Shown piece after piece: positions 19,905 through 28,372 of a stretch of DNA of 64,000 bases (its first letter is position 1; the number at the start of each line of letters is the position of its first letter). A program made the position numbers and the translations under genes. Origin of the DNA: Scopulibacillus darangshiensis. Its GTDB lineage: Bacteria; Bacillota; Bacilli; Bacillales; Sporolactobacillaceae. Location of the stretch: contig NZ_SLXK01000003.1 of NCBI RefSeq assembly GCF_004341035.1, positions 62,001 through 126,000 on the forward strand, written 5' to 3'. The notes beneath the pieces are model-generated. The model was given only the letters and a program-made list of their open reading frames with translations. It ran no database searches and was not told where the DNA came from.

Positions 19905-19941
19905 TTAGAAAGATTTATTAGGATTAGGGAAGGTGATTAGA

Positions 19942-20142
19942 ATGATTAGAAAAGGGGTTTATGGCAAATATAAAAAGAATTTTCGCTCAGGAAAATGGAC
20001 GGTAGGATCCGCTTAAAATCATCAGACGCCTCCAAGGATCTCAACTTAGTATCTCATGCAAAGTATGAATATAATATAGATGTCTCTTCAAAAAAATTGG
20101 ATATTATGGAAGAAAGAAGACCAATTCTTGGATTTGGAAAAT
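19942..20142 (+). pseudogene. Possible frameshifted small immunity-type gene
   Basis: ATG at 19942 follows GGAAGGTGATTAGA and encodes MIRKGVYGKYKKNFRSGKW, then stops at 20014-20016. A second frame shifted there (MDGRIRLKSSDASKDLNLVS and on) runs to the TAA at 20142. Together they would give one protein of about 66 residues, located where an immunity gene would follow the truncated LXG gene. The call rests on position and frame continuity only. Confidence 0.35.
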
Positions 20143-20146
20143 AATA

Positions 20147-20174
20147 AAAGAAGAGGAGATGTCCTCTTCTTTTT
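20147..20174 (+). terminator. Terminator at the end of the T7SS operon region
   Basis: AAAGAAGAGGA and TCCTCTTCTTT pair around GATG and are followed by T residues. Confidence 0.85.
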
Positions 20175-20377
20175 AAGTGCCCATCAAAAATGGACTGGAT
20201 AATAGCGATCTACCTTAGGGTATAAATTTATAAACATTATGGTGAAAAGTATAAGGTATTCGTAAATGAACAAAGTCATCGATTTATCAACTCTATTTTT
20301 TATGGAAGACTTTCGATTTTAATAGTCATATCTTTACCTTCCTCGGCGGATAAAGTCCGCCTATACACATTCTGTAA

Positions 20378-20436
20378 GCAAAAGGTAACATAGGATGGCA
20401 GCGGCTTCCACAATTATGGAATCCGCTGTTGTGTGC
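20378..20436. repeat. Left copy of a direct repeat flanking the beta-glucoside PTS island
   Basis: This copy is nearly identical to 26331-26389, the end of the 6-phospho-beta-glucosidase gene and its terminator. It contains CAAAAGGTAACATAGG and the hairpin CAGCGGCTTCCA-caatta-TGGAATCCGCTG (20399-20428), with one mismatch (C for A) relative to the right copy. It has no complete gene in front of it. Confidence 0.7.
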
Positions 20437-20537
20437 GGCGGGCAGTAGCACCGAATGCAGTGATTGAATTGAGGAACAATACTGTGGTAAAAACGACTCC
20501 CGAAATCTAATGCCAATGCCGCGGCAGATGGGTCTCT

Positions 20538-20563
20538 CCCTTATGGAAAGCTTTCCATAAGGG
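20538..20563. repeat. Perfect 26-bp palindrome
   Basis: CCCTTATGGAAAG is followed directly by its exact reverse complement CTTTCCATAAGGG. It lies in the 20175-20819 gap, which otherwise shows no gene; a 94-codon minus-strand frame over 20326-20610 has no ribosome site or recognisable product. Confidence 0.55.
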
Positions 20564-20686
20564 GAAAACACACTTGGCAACCAAATGTACAACTTACGTC
20601 CGATAAACATCTGAACAATTTCAATAAGGCAAGTAAAACTATTAAACCTAGAAATAAAACCTCCGTACCCCTAAAAAAATTGAATT

Positions 20687-20710
20687 AAAAAAGACAGAGT
20701 TTACCCTGCC
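20687..20710 (-). terminator. Possible terminator for the LicR-like gene
   Basis: Read on the minus strand, GGCAG and CTGTC pair around an 8-base loop and are followed by six T residues. It is about 110 bases past the stop codon of the regulator. Confidence 0.4.
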
Positions 20711-20819
20711 CCGCCTTTTTATGTTCGTTGCTCTTTATAAACTCTTGATTTAATTTCATCCATGTTCCTGTAAAGAAAAAATTATAGGGTATGGTCATCC
20801 TTAAGACTAGGGGGTTCAC

Positions 20820-22742
20820 TCAGTCTTCCATTAACGATATAAGGTTATTTATAAACCCATCATAATTTTTAGACTTTAATAACAAATAAACATTTTCTGG
20901 TTCTGATAATATTTTAATAAAACTATCATAAATATCCCGAAAAATGCTCCGTTCGTCCTTGTTAAGGGCGATTAAGGCTATGATTTGTACAGAATTATTT
21001 CCCCAATTAACAGGTTTATCGTTTAATACAATCGAAATAGAAGACTTTAATGCATCCATATGCATCGAATGTGGCACGGCAACATTATTATTAAATGAAG
21101 TGGAAGACATTTTCTCCCTTTCAATTATATCGTAAATACCTCCCGGTTCGATAAATCCCAGCTGTACCATTTTCTCACCAATGAATCTTATCATTTCAAA
21201 TTCATCCTGTAGGTAAATATTTTGTTGAAACAGGTGGGGATCAAATAGACTGGCTAAATGATTTTTTAGCTTAATATGACTTCGCTCTTTTTTAATTTGG
21301 TTGATACTATTTTGGATTTTTAGAATGTCCTCTTCCAAAATAAATGGATTTAAATAAATAACCTCAAAACCAATCAAATAGGGAATCTGGATTGTTGTGA
21401 TAATAATGTCGGAGTCTATATGACCCAAATCAAAATCAGCAGTTGTAATCACTCGGCTGATTTCCATTTGGAGTCCAAAAGATTTTTCCAATCTTTTTAT
21501 CAAGGAAATATGCATATTATAATATTCAGGACAGACCACAGTGCATGTAATTTTATGTTCAAGCACTTTTTGACGTTCGAGAAAGGCGCCGATGTGAAAA
21601 GCTATATAGGCGATCTCATCTTCATTGATTTGGATATGTTCTTTTTTTTGTATCTCATTCGAAATAAAAACAGCCAGATCATAAATTAGTGGATAAGAAG
21701 ATTTAATCTGCTTGGTTAAAGGATTTTTTGATAGATAATTATGCCTTGCCCGGTTAATTAAATTCCGAATGTGCAAGGTGAATTTTATCAGAAATTCCTC
21801 ATCGTAAATATCCACAAGATAATAATCTTTAACTTTTTGAATGATTTCGTTTACTAATCGAATATATTGTTTTTCAATATATTCACAGAGATTTTCTTTG
21901 TTAAGGCTGTCATAACTCAAAATCGTTGTTTTACTAATTAAAAGAACCGATAAGTAATAAAGCTCTGCCCCTTCAAACGTTACCCCGAATTTAGTTTTTA
22001 TTAACTTTGCTATATCTGATGCTGCTTTATATTCCTTCGTTTTCGTCAATGTCTTTATGTTTTCTTCCGAAATGGTTCGATGTTGGCTTATCCGTTCGGT
22101 TGCAATTACGATGTGAAGCAGGATGTTTCCAATAGTGTATTCATTTACGTATAGATTATAGGATGCGAACACTTTGACGAGCTCTTCTTTAAAATTTTTT
22201 AAATCATAACCAAAAGCTTCCTGAATGCTATCCAAATGCAAAAATTGGTCTTTTGTTTCTTCATAGAAAATATGACTCATCAATTTTCGCTTATCTTGTT
22301 CCAGTCCGTTTAAAATTATTAAATCTCCATCCCGTTTAAAAGATAAATTGAATTTTTCCAAAAGGCTTTTTGCCTTTTTTAAATCACCTTCGATTGTGGA
22401 GGTACTTACATAAATTTTTTCACTTAGGTCAAATATATCCATACCTTCAGAGTGGGTAATAGATTGCTTTAATAGGTAATAAAGACGCTCAAGAGGGGTC
22501 TGTCCTTCGGGTGTTTCTTTCTGTTTCTTCCGTTGCATTTCATAGTAATCATTTTCACTAAGTTTATAACCAAGGTTAGAGGACATGATCAAAACGGATG
22601 GAGACGTTTCATTTATTTCATTTACGTATTTCCGGATGCTTCGGCTGGACACAGAAAATTGTTTAGCCAAAATATCTGCTTTTACCCAATCATTTCTGCT
22701 TAACAAGAATTGAATAATCGCTTTTTCTCTTTCCTTTTTCAT
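20820..22742 (-). CDS. licR: LicR/BglG-family PRD transcriptional activator with EIIB- and EIIA-like domains
   Basis: A 640-residue multidomain regulator. It has an N-terminal DNA-binding HTH (residues 1-60, VKADILAKQFSVSSRSIRKYV), a second HTH (about 75-160), two PTS regulation domains (about 180-400), an EIIB-like domain (about 405-490) and an EIIA fructose/mannitol-type domain (about 500-640) with the active-site-type His558 (VAVPHSMH). Regulators of this plan activate beta-glucoside/cellobiose PTS operons and are tuned by HPr and EIIB phosphorylation. It is divergent from the IIB gene, with a dyad in between, so it is very probably the activator of that operon. Specific identity with LicR is by context. 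Confidence 0.88.
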   Translation of the reverse strand: MKKEREKAIIQFLLSRNDWVKADILAKQFSVSSRSIRKYVNEINETSPSVLIMSSNLGYKLSENDYYEMQRKKQKETPEGQTPLERLYYLLKQSITHSEGMDIFDLSEKIYVSTSTIEGDLKKAKSLLEKFNLSFKRDGDLIILNGLEQDKRKLMSHIFYEETKDQFLHLDSIQEAFGYDLKNFKEELVKVFASYNLYVNEYTIGNILLHIVIATERISQHRTISEENIKTLTKTKEYKAASDIAKLIKTKFGVTFEGAELYYLSVLLISKTTILSYDSLNKENLCEYIEKQYIRLVNEIIQKVKDYYLVDIYDEEFLIKFTLHIRNLINRARHNYLSKNPLTKQIKSSYPLIYDLAVFISNEIQKKEHIQINEDEIAYIAFHIGAFLERQKVLEHKITCTVVCPEYYNMHISLIKRLEKSFGLQMEISRVITTADFDLGHIDSDIIITTIQIPYLIGFEVIYLNPFILEEDILKIQNSINQIKKERSHIKLKNHLASLFDPHLFQQNIYLQDEFEMIRFIGEKMVQLGFIEPGGIYDIIEREKMSSTSFNNNVAVPHSMHMDALKSSISIVLNDKPVNWGNNSVQIIALIALNKDERSIFRDIYDSFIKILSEPENVYLLLKSKNYDGFINNLISLMED

Positions 22743-22817
22743 GCCATAAAACCCCCAAAGGAATATTTATCGTTAGTTACCCACTTATATAGTTTAAAAA
22801 AACACATTATAAATTAA

Positions 22818-22857
22818 AAGTAGAAAAAGTTCCTAACCCCCGGAATTTTTTCTACTT
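22818..22857. promoter_or_regulatory. Dyad between licR and the PTS operon, likely activator site
   Basis: AAGTAGAAAAAGTTCC (22818-22833) and GGAATTTTTTCTACTT (22842-22857) form 16-base arms with one mismatch and an 8-base spacer. It sits about 75 bases upstream of the IIB start, a suitable place for a LicR-type activator. Confidence 0.55.
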
Positions 22858-22932
22858 GAGCGGAATCATAAAAAAGTAGGACAATGGCCTCAAATAGTTT
22901 AATTCAAATTTACATCTTAGGAGGAATGTAAT

Positions 22933-23250
22933 ATGACAGAAAAAAATATCTTATTAGTTTGCGGTGGCGGTGCTTCCAGCGGATTTATGGCTCAAAACAT
23001 CCGGAAGGCAGCAAAAAAAAGAAATATTGAATTAAATGTAATCGCTCGCAGTGAATCTGAAGTAGATGAATATGTAAATGACATTCATGTGCTGCTTATT
23101 GGTCCGCATCTGAAATATATGGAAGAAGATTTAAAAACAAAAGTACAACCTTATAATATTCCAGTCGCGGTGATTCCACAAAACATATACGGTCTTATGG
23201 ATGGAAACAAAGGTCTGGATCTTATTTTGGAACTTCTTGGAGAAAAATAA
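22933..23250 (+). CDS. licB: PTS lactose/cellobiose-family IIB component
   Basis: A 105-residue cytoplasmic phosphocarrier. The N-terminal strand and loop (ILLVCGGGASSGFMA) carries the phosphorylated cysteine, Cys10; this loop is usually C-x-x-G-M-S-T and is here glycine-rich. AGGAGG precedes the ATG at proper spacing. It receives phosphate from IIA (24522) and passes it to the sugar on IIC (23271). It is first in the operon IIB-IIC-IIA-bglH. Confidence 0.9.
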   Translation: MTEKNILLVCGGGASSGFMAQNIRKAAKKRNIELNVIARSESEVDEYVNDIHVLLIGPHLKYMEEDLKTKVQPYNIPVAVIPQNIYGLMDGNKGLDLILELLGEK

Positions 23251-23270
23251 AATAGAACGGGGGGTTGTTC

Positions 23271-24503
23271 ATGAACACGTTCATTAATTGGATGAACCAA
23301 AACTTTACGCCTAAAATGAACAAAATCACGAGAAATGTATGGGTTTCATCGATCCAAGATGCCATCATGGCGATTTTGCCTTTGATTCTTGTTGGATCCC
23401 TGATTACATTGATTTCAATCTTGAATAACTATTTTTCAAGAATGCCTGATTTTTCACCAATCAGTACTTTTTCATTTGGACTTATCAGTATATTTATTGC
23501 GTTATTAACTCCTTATTTCATTATGGAAAAAAAGAAAAAGAACGATCGAAAAATAATCTCGGGATTAACCGGTGTTTCCCTGTTTTTAATGTTACTTATG
23601 CCAAAGCTCACAAGCGATGGTGGTATTACCTTCAAATTGGAGCGGTTTGGCGGTAATGGTATGTTTGTTGCTCTGTTCGTTGGTCTTATTGTAGGTTTGG
23701 TAATGTACCTTTTTTCAAAGTTCTCATTTTTTAAAAACTCAAGTTCTTTACCAGATTTTATTATTGTATGGTTTGACACAATTATCCCAATAACACTCTT
23801 ATTATTTTGCGGTTGGTTGTTTACTTTCCAAATGCATCTTGATTTGTATGATTTAATTTTAAAAGTCTTTCAACCGATTTCATTCATCGCCCAAAGTTTT
23901 ACTGGATTTGTGTTAATCACATTTATTGGCATTTTCCTTTATTCCTTTGGAATCAGTGCCTGGGTGTTGTATCCGATTATGTATCCAGTTTGGCTGGAAG
24001 GTATTCGGGCTAATGCGAAAGCATTGGCCCATGGCCTACATCCTCATAATATCCATACGTTTGAAACCCTTATGGCCTGGGTATGGGTTGGAGGTATGGG
24101 AACCACACTACCATTGGTACTAATGATGCTATTCTTTGCAAAGTCCAATCAATTAAAAGCAATTGGTAAAGTAACAATTATACCGGGTATATTCAATATT
24201 AACGAACCTTGCATTTTTGGAGCACCAGTGGCATTTAATCCAATTTTAATGGTTCCAATGTGGTTGAATGGACTGATTATACCAGCCATCACTTACATTG
24301 TTTTAAATCTAGGGTGGGTTACAATCCCAGCGAAGCTCTTTCAGCTATGGTATATGCCGGTGGGAATTTCAACGTTCCTCGTTAACTCTGATGTAAGAGG
24401 AATGATTCTTTTAGTTATAGTAATGGTTGTTTCATGGTTAATTTGGTTCCCGTTCTTTAAAGTATATGATTTACAGCAGCTTAAAACGGAACAAGAACAG
24501 TAG
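23271..24503 (+). CDS. licC: PTS lactose/cellobiose-family IIC permease
   Basis: A membrane permease of 410 residues with about ten hydrophobic segments and the family hallmark near 295-320 (IPGIFNINEPCIFGAPVAFNP, in which INEP is the conserved sugar-site motif). The ATG at 23271 is chosen over a TTG at 23265 because the G-rich ribosome site is just upstream. It transports and phosphorylates a beta-glucoside, probably cellobiose or an aryl-beta-glucoside, together with the neighbouring IIB and IIA. The exact sugar cannot be read from the sequence. Confidence 0.92.
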   Translation: MNTFINWMNQNFTPKMNKITRNVWVSSIQDAIMAILPLILVGSLITLISILNNYFSRMPDFSPISTFSFGLISIFIALLTPYFIMEKKKKNDRKIISGLTGVSLFLMLLMPKLTSDGGITFKLERFGGNGMFVALFVGLIVGLVMYLFSKFSFFKNSSSLPDFIIVWFDTIIPITLLLFCGWLFTFQMHLDLYDLILKVFQPISFIAQSFTGFVLITFIGIFLYSFGISAWVLYPIMYPVWLEGIRANAKALAHGLHPHNIHTFETLMAWVWVGGMGTTLPLVLMMLFFAKSNQLKAIGKVTIIPGIFNINEPCIFGAPVAFNPILMVPMWLNGLIIPAITYIVLNLGWVTIPAKLFQLWYMPVGISTFLVNSDVRGMILLVIVMVVSWLIWFPFFKVYDLQQLKTEQEQ

Positions 24504-24521
24504 AAAAGAAGTGTGGGGGTT

Positions 24522-24884
24522 ATGACATTGAATGATAATAGCTTAAGAAAAAACGACTTTAATGAAATATCGATGAAAATCATCCTAAATGCCGGAGATG
24601 CAAGATTAATTATTAAAGAAGGATTGGATTGTGTAGCTGCCTGTGAATTTGAAGCGGCCAAGGAAAAACTCACGGAAGCGAAAAAGAAAATCACAGCTGC
24701 CCATGCTGCTCAGACGGAAACCATTCAAGGTGAAGCGCGTGGTGAAAAAATAGATTTCTCGCTCTTGTTTGCTCATGCTCAAGATACATTAATGACAATC
24801 ATGAGTGAGTGGAATACAGCAAATCATCTTGTTCGTTTATTTGAAACATTCGATGGCCGTTTAAGAAAGCTTGAAGAAAAATAA
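24522..24884 (+). CDS. licA: PTS lactose/cellobiose-family IIA component
   Basis: A helical-bundle phosphocarrier, 120 residues from the ATG at 24522 (a GTG at 24513 is an alternative). The phosphorylation site is the His in FAHAQDTLMT, residue 85 from this start. The family usually has HAQDHLM, so the second histidine is replaced by Thr here. The order IIB, IIC, IIA, glucosidase is that of the lic/cel operons of Bacillus. Confidence 0.9.
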   Translation: MTLNDNSLRKNDFNEISMKIILNAGDARLIIKEGLDCVAACEFEAAKEKLTEAKKKITAAHAAQTETIQGEARGEKIDFSLLFAHAQDTLMTIMSEWNTANHLVRLFETFDGRLRKLEEK

Positions 24885-24915
24885 ATCATTTGCCTTTTAA
24901 AGGAGGGTGTTATCC

Positions 24916-26346
24916 GTGAATTATCAAAGTTCGATAGCATTTCCAAAAAACTTTTTCTGGGCTGCTTCAACTGCTGCCTATCAGTTTGAAGGTGCCCATT
25001 TGGAAGATGGCAAAACCTTATCAATTGTAGATAAAAATATCAATCCCAACTATGCGAATACAAGTGTGACATCAGATCACTACCATCGATTCGAAGAGGA
25101 TGTTGCGCTCATGAAAGAACTGGGAATAAAAGCCTATCGTTTTTCAATTTCTTGGCCTCGTGTTCTGCCAAATGGTCGTGGTGAAGTGAACCAAAAGGGG
25201 ATTGATTTTTATAAAAAGCTAATCAATGAATTACGAGCTAATGACATTGAACCATTGGCCACCATTTATCATTTTGATTTACCGGCCTGTCTTCAAGAAG
25301 AATATGGTGGCTGGTCTTCCCGAAAGATTATTGACGATTTTGCTTATTTTTGTAAGGTATTGTTTAAGTATTTAGGCGGACAGGTCAAGTACTGGTTTAC
25401 AATTAACGAACAAAGTAATATGTTTCTATTGCCCTATTTGATGGAATTTAATAAAGAATTACCTTTGGAAAAACAAAAATATGAAATGAATCATATTATG
25501 ACACTCGCACATGCGAAAGCTATTCAGTTATGTCGGGAAATGGTTCCCGATGCCCAAATTGGTCCAGCTATCGGGCTTTCGCCAAACTATCCGGAAACAT
25601 GCCGTCCTGAAGACATCCAGGCTGCTCGTGAAGCGGATGATTTCCGAACCTATTTATTTACCGATTTATATATGTACGGAAGATATCGTGATAATGTTTG
25701 GCGATACATGGAAGAAAACGGCATAACACCAACTATTCAAGAAGGAGATATGGAACTGCTTCAATCTGCAAAGCCTGACCTTTTAGGAATAAATTATTAC
25801 CAAAGCCGGGTAGTAAAATATGCTTCGGAAACGATGGGGAATAAGGATATGACGATCAATGTGCACGGTAAAAAAGGAGAAACCGAGTTTGAAGTTGTTC
25901 CAGGTATTTACCAGGGAAGTTCTAATCCATATTTAGAAAAAACAGATTGGGATTGGGAAATTGATTCAATCGGACTTCGTACTTTGTTGAATGATTTAAA
26001 TGACCGTTATCAAATACCAATTATCATAACAGAGAATGGGATAGGAGGAGTAGATAAATTAACTGATGACGAAAAAGTACATGACCAGTATCGGATTGAT
26101 TATTTGAAAATGCATCTTGAACAGTGTCGATTAGCAATTGGGGATGGTATCCAATTAATTGGTTATTGCCCATGGTCCTTCATGGATTTATTAAGTACAA
26201 CAAGCGGATTTCGCAAAAGGTATGGATTTGTATATGTTAACAGAACTGACAACGATCTAAAAGAATTACGAAGAATCAAAAAGGATAGTTATTACTGGTA
26301 CCAAGAGGTTATTCGGTCCGAAATCTGTGATCAAAAAGTAACATAG
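24916..26346 (+). CDS. bglH: 6-phospho-beta-glucosidase, glycoside hydrolase family 1
   Basis: It hydrolyses the phosphorylated beta-glucoside delivered by the PTS into glucose-6-phosphate and glucose or an aglycone. It is a 476-residue GH1 enzyme, with the acid/base motif TINEQS (Glu about residue 170) and the nucleophile motif ITENG (near 370), and the N-terminal FPKNFFWAASTAAYQFEGA signature. The GTG at 24916 is 9 bases after AGGAGG and is preferred over the GTG at 24907. It ends the operon and is followed by a hairpin whose sequence is repeated at 20378-20436. Confidence 0.93.
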   Translation: MNYQSSIAFPKNFFWAASTAAYQFEGAHLEDGKTLSIVDKNINPNYANTSVTSDHYHRFEEDVALMKELGIKAYRFSISWPRVLPNGRGEVNQKGIDFYKKLINELRANDIEPLATIYHFDLPACLQEEYGGWSSRKIIDDFAYFCKVLFKYLGGQVKYWFTINEQSNMFLLPYLMEFNKELPLEKQKYEMNHIMTLAHAKAIQLCREMVPDAQIGPAIGLSPNYPETCRPEDIQAAREADDFRTYLFTDLYMYGRYRDNVWRYMEENGITPTIQEGDMELLQSAKPDLLGINYYQSRVVKYASETMGNKDMTINVHGKKGETEFEVVPGIYQGSSNPYLEKTDWDWEIDSIGLRTLLNDLNDRYQIPIIITENGIGGVDKLTDDEKVHDQYRIDYLKMHLEQCRLAIGDGIQLIGYCPWSFMDLLSTTSGFRKRYGFVYVNRTDNDLKELRRIKKDSYYWYQEVIRSEICDQKVT

Positions 26347-26389
26347 GATGGCAGCGGATTCCACAATTATGGAATCCGCTGTTGTACTT
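26331..26389. repeat. Right copy of the direct repeat, including the bglH terminator hairpin
   Basis: It spans the last codons of bglH and the stem CAGCGGATTCC / GGAATCCGCTG (26352-26381). The T-run is poor (TTGT), so it is a weak terminator by sequence. It matches 20378-20436. Confidence 0.75.
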
Positions 26390-26419
26390 GAACTTATAGT
26401 ATTTTATCTAATTATTCCC

Positions 26420-27613
26420 CTAAGCTTTCTTCCAATTATTTATCTTCCACATGACTGTAATGCCGAAACCTATGGCAAGGATGACAGCAGAGAAAAGATA
26501 AGGATAGTTGATGTTTACGTCAAATAGAATGCCACCCATCGCTGGACCGGCGATATTGCCTAGGCTCGTATAGGTTGAGTTCATTCCGGCAACAAATCCT
26601 TGCTCTTTCTTGGCAGCTCTTGATAATAATGTCGTCAATGCGGGACGAAGCAAGTCAAATGCCAGGAAGATGAAGCTGGTTACTGTCAGCACTATCAAAA
26701 AGTTGGCTATCACGGTGGATGCAACCGCTAATATCGCGCCTATTATTAAACATAATTGGATCAGTTTCTTTTCACCAAGCATCTCCACCATTTTTCCAAA
26801 TAAAAACACTTGCACAACAACACCAAAAATGGAACTTATTGTAATTATGGCAGCAATATCCTTCGCCGCGTAGCCGAATTTTTGATTAGAAAATAGACTG
26901 AAAATAGTTTCATATGCGGATAAACCGAAAGAAAGTACAAATACAATGATAAATGCAATAAAGTAAAGCGGGTTAAGTGACCTTTTTAAATCGCTAATAA
27001 AGCTTGTTTGCGCGGTCTTAGCAGAAATTTCTGCAAGCTGTTCCTTTGTTAATGGTTCTTTTAAAATGAATAGTGAAGACATGCATGCTAAAAAGGCAAT
27101 GGCAGCCGCAAAGAAGAAAGGCATCCGCACACCGTATGCTGCAATAAAACCACCGATGCCAGGTCCTATAATAAAGCCGGTGCTAATAGCTGCAGAAAGA
27201 TAGCCCATCGCATTAGCCCGTTCCTGAGTTGTTGTAATATCCGCAAGATATGCAGTAACACCGGGCATAATAAAGGCGGCACTAATTCCGCCTAGAACCC
27301 TTGATAGATAAAGCGCTGGTATAATCTTACCTAAACCAAAGATTAGTTCTGCTACACCAAAAAGGAATAAACCGATGATGATGATTGGCTTTCTGCCATA
27401 ACGGTCAACTAAGCGTCCTGCTAATGGTGACGTAAGCAGTTGTGACACCGCAAATACGGCGACAAGATAGCCCATCGTCTTTCCTGATAAATGCATGATT
27501 TTCATAAAAGACGGCATGACGGGGATGATGAGGCCAATTCCCAGGAATGCAATGAAAATATTGCTGAGTAGAATGATTAATACCGCCTTTTGTTCTTTTA
27601 TTGTTTTGTTCAT
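26420..27613 (-). CDS. MFS multidrug efflux transporter, Bmr/NorA-like
   Basis: A 397-residue, 12-TM protein of the DHA1 drug:H+ antiporter family. Motif A (GRLVDRYGRKPIIIIG) is in the loop between TM2 and TM3, and motif C (GFIIGPGIGG) is in TM5, which marks antiporters. It is 24 bases downstream of a TetR-type gene on the same strand and probably under its control. AAGAGG precedes the ATG. The substrate is unknown; a drug or other toxic compound is likely from the family and neighbour. Confidence 0.87.
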   Translation of the reverse strand: MNKTIKEQKAVLIILLSNIFIAFLGIGLIIPVMPSFMKIMHLSGKTMGYLVAVFAVSQLLTSPLAGRLVDRYGRKPIIIIGLFLFGVAELIFGLGKIIPALYLSRVLGGISAAFIMPGVTAYLADITTTQERANAMGYLSAAISTGFIIGPGIGGFIAAYGVRMPFFFAAAIAFLACMSSLFILKEPLTKEQLAEISAKTAQTSFISDLKRSLNPLYFIAFIIVFVLSFGLSAYETIFSLFSNQKFGYAAKDIAAIITISSIFGVVVQVFLFGKMVEMLGEKKLIQLCLIIGAILAVASTVIANFLIVLTVTSFIFLAFDLLRPALTTLLSRAAKKEQGFVAGMNSTYTSLGNIAGPAMGGILFDVNINYPYLFSAVILAIGFGITVMWKINNWKKA

Positions 27614-27637
27614 CGATCAAACCTCTTTTTGTAAGAA

Positions 27638-28219
27638 TCAGTGACGTGCAATACCTCTCCAAAATACTGACCAAGAGGCTTCTAATTTGTACTTCTGCCG
27701 CTCTTCATCATTGCCATATACAAGCTCGAGCAGAATGGAATCGACGACTCCTAAGAAGGCGAGGGTTGGCATTTTTGCTGTATCACCGACTATTAATTTA
27801 GCATCGATCCAATCTTGAAATTTACTTTCTAGTATCGCCTGCACCTTTTCCTCGATATCGATGACTTCCTTGTCGATTGCCTTTGCAAGGTGTGCTGGCG
27901 GAAAGAAAGACATGCGCAGCCAAAACTTTATCTGCTCATTTTTTTGGAAAAGATCGATGACCAATTGCAGAAATCCGTATAAATCTTTTTCGGGATTTTG
28001 TGAATCTATTTCACTGAAATATTGAAGTTTTGAAGATAGCTCTGTCTCTTTAGCATCACGTAAAACATGCAGAAAAAGATCATCTTTCCCTTTAAAATGG
28101 GCATAAATGGATTGCTTTTTCATGCCAACTTCTTCAGCTATTTGAGAAAGGGTTGCTCCTTCATACCCATGCATTGTGAAATATTTTAAAGCCGCATCTT
28201 TAATTTCGTTGCTTTTCAA
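27638..28219 (-). CDS. TetR-family transcriptional regulator
   Basis: A 193-residue regulator with the N-terminal TetR helix-turn-helix (ATLSQIAEEVGMKKQSIYAHFKGKDDLF) and a helical ligand-binding part. The TTG at 28219 fits the ribosome site GAGAGG (10 bases); a GTG at 28228 would touch it. A perfect palindrome lies just upstream (28237-28252), so it very likely represses itself and the efflux gene that follows. Confidence 0.87.
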   Translation of the reverse strand: MKSNEIKDAALKYFTMHGYEGATLSQIAEEVGMKKQSIYAHFKGKDDLFLHVLRDAKETELSSKLQYFSEIDSQNPEKDLYGFLQLVIDLFQKNEQIKFWLRMSFFPPAHLAKAIDKEVIDIEEKVQAILESKFQDWIDAKLIVGDTAKMPTLAFLGVVDSILLELVYGNDEERQKYKLEASWSVFWRGIARH

Positions 28220-28236
28220 AAAAAACACCTCTCACT

Positions 28237-28252
28237 TTACGAACGTTCGTAA
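28237..28252. promoter_or_regulatory. Palindromic TetR-type operator
   Basis: TTACGAACGTTCGTAA is a perfect 16-bp palindrome directly upstream of the TetR gene and its ribosome site, a typical TetR operator form. Confidence 0.75.
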
Positions 28253-28292
28253 GTTATGATATCAAAATAAATAAATAATGGCAAATTAACAC

Positions 28293-28320
28293 TTGCATAA
28301 AAAATGGCAAACTGTATAAT
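28293..28320 (+). promoter_or_regulatory. Promoter of the NrtR-NAD operon
   Basis: TTGCAT (28293-28298) and TATAAT (28315-28320) with a 16-base spacer. The NrtR-type operator begins 2 bases after the -10, over the expected transcription start. Confidence 0.7.
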
Positions 28321-28322
28321 GT

Positions 28323-28348
28323 AATTAACAAACAACAATTTGTTAATT
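28323..28348. promoter_or_regulatory. NrtR-type operator 1
   Basis: AATTAACAAA and TTTGTTAATT form perfect 10-bp arms with a 6-base spacer (CAACAA). The core TTAACAA...TTGTTAA recurs at 29164-29186. Confidence 0.72.
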
Positions 28349-28372
28349 GAAAGCGTAAGGAGGGAAGGCGAT

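Noticed and set aside
20326-20610. A 94-codon frame on the minus strand
   Set aside because: It overlaps the direct repeat and palindrome, has no ribosome site and an odd composition.
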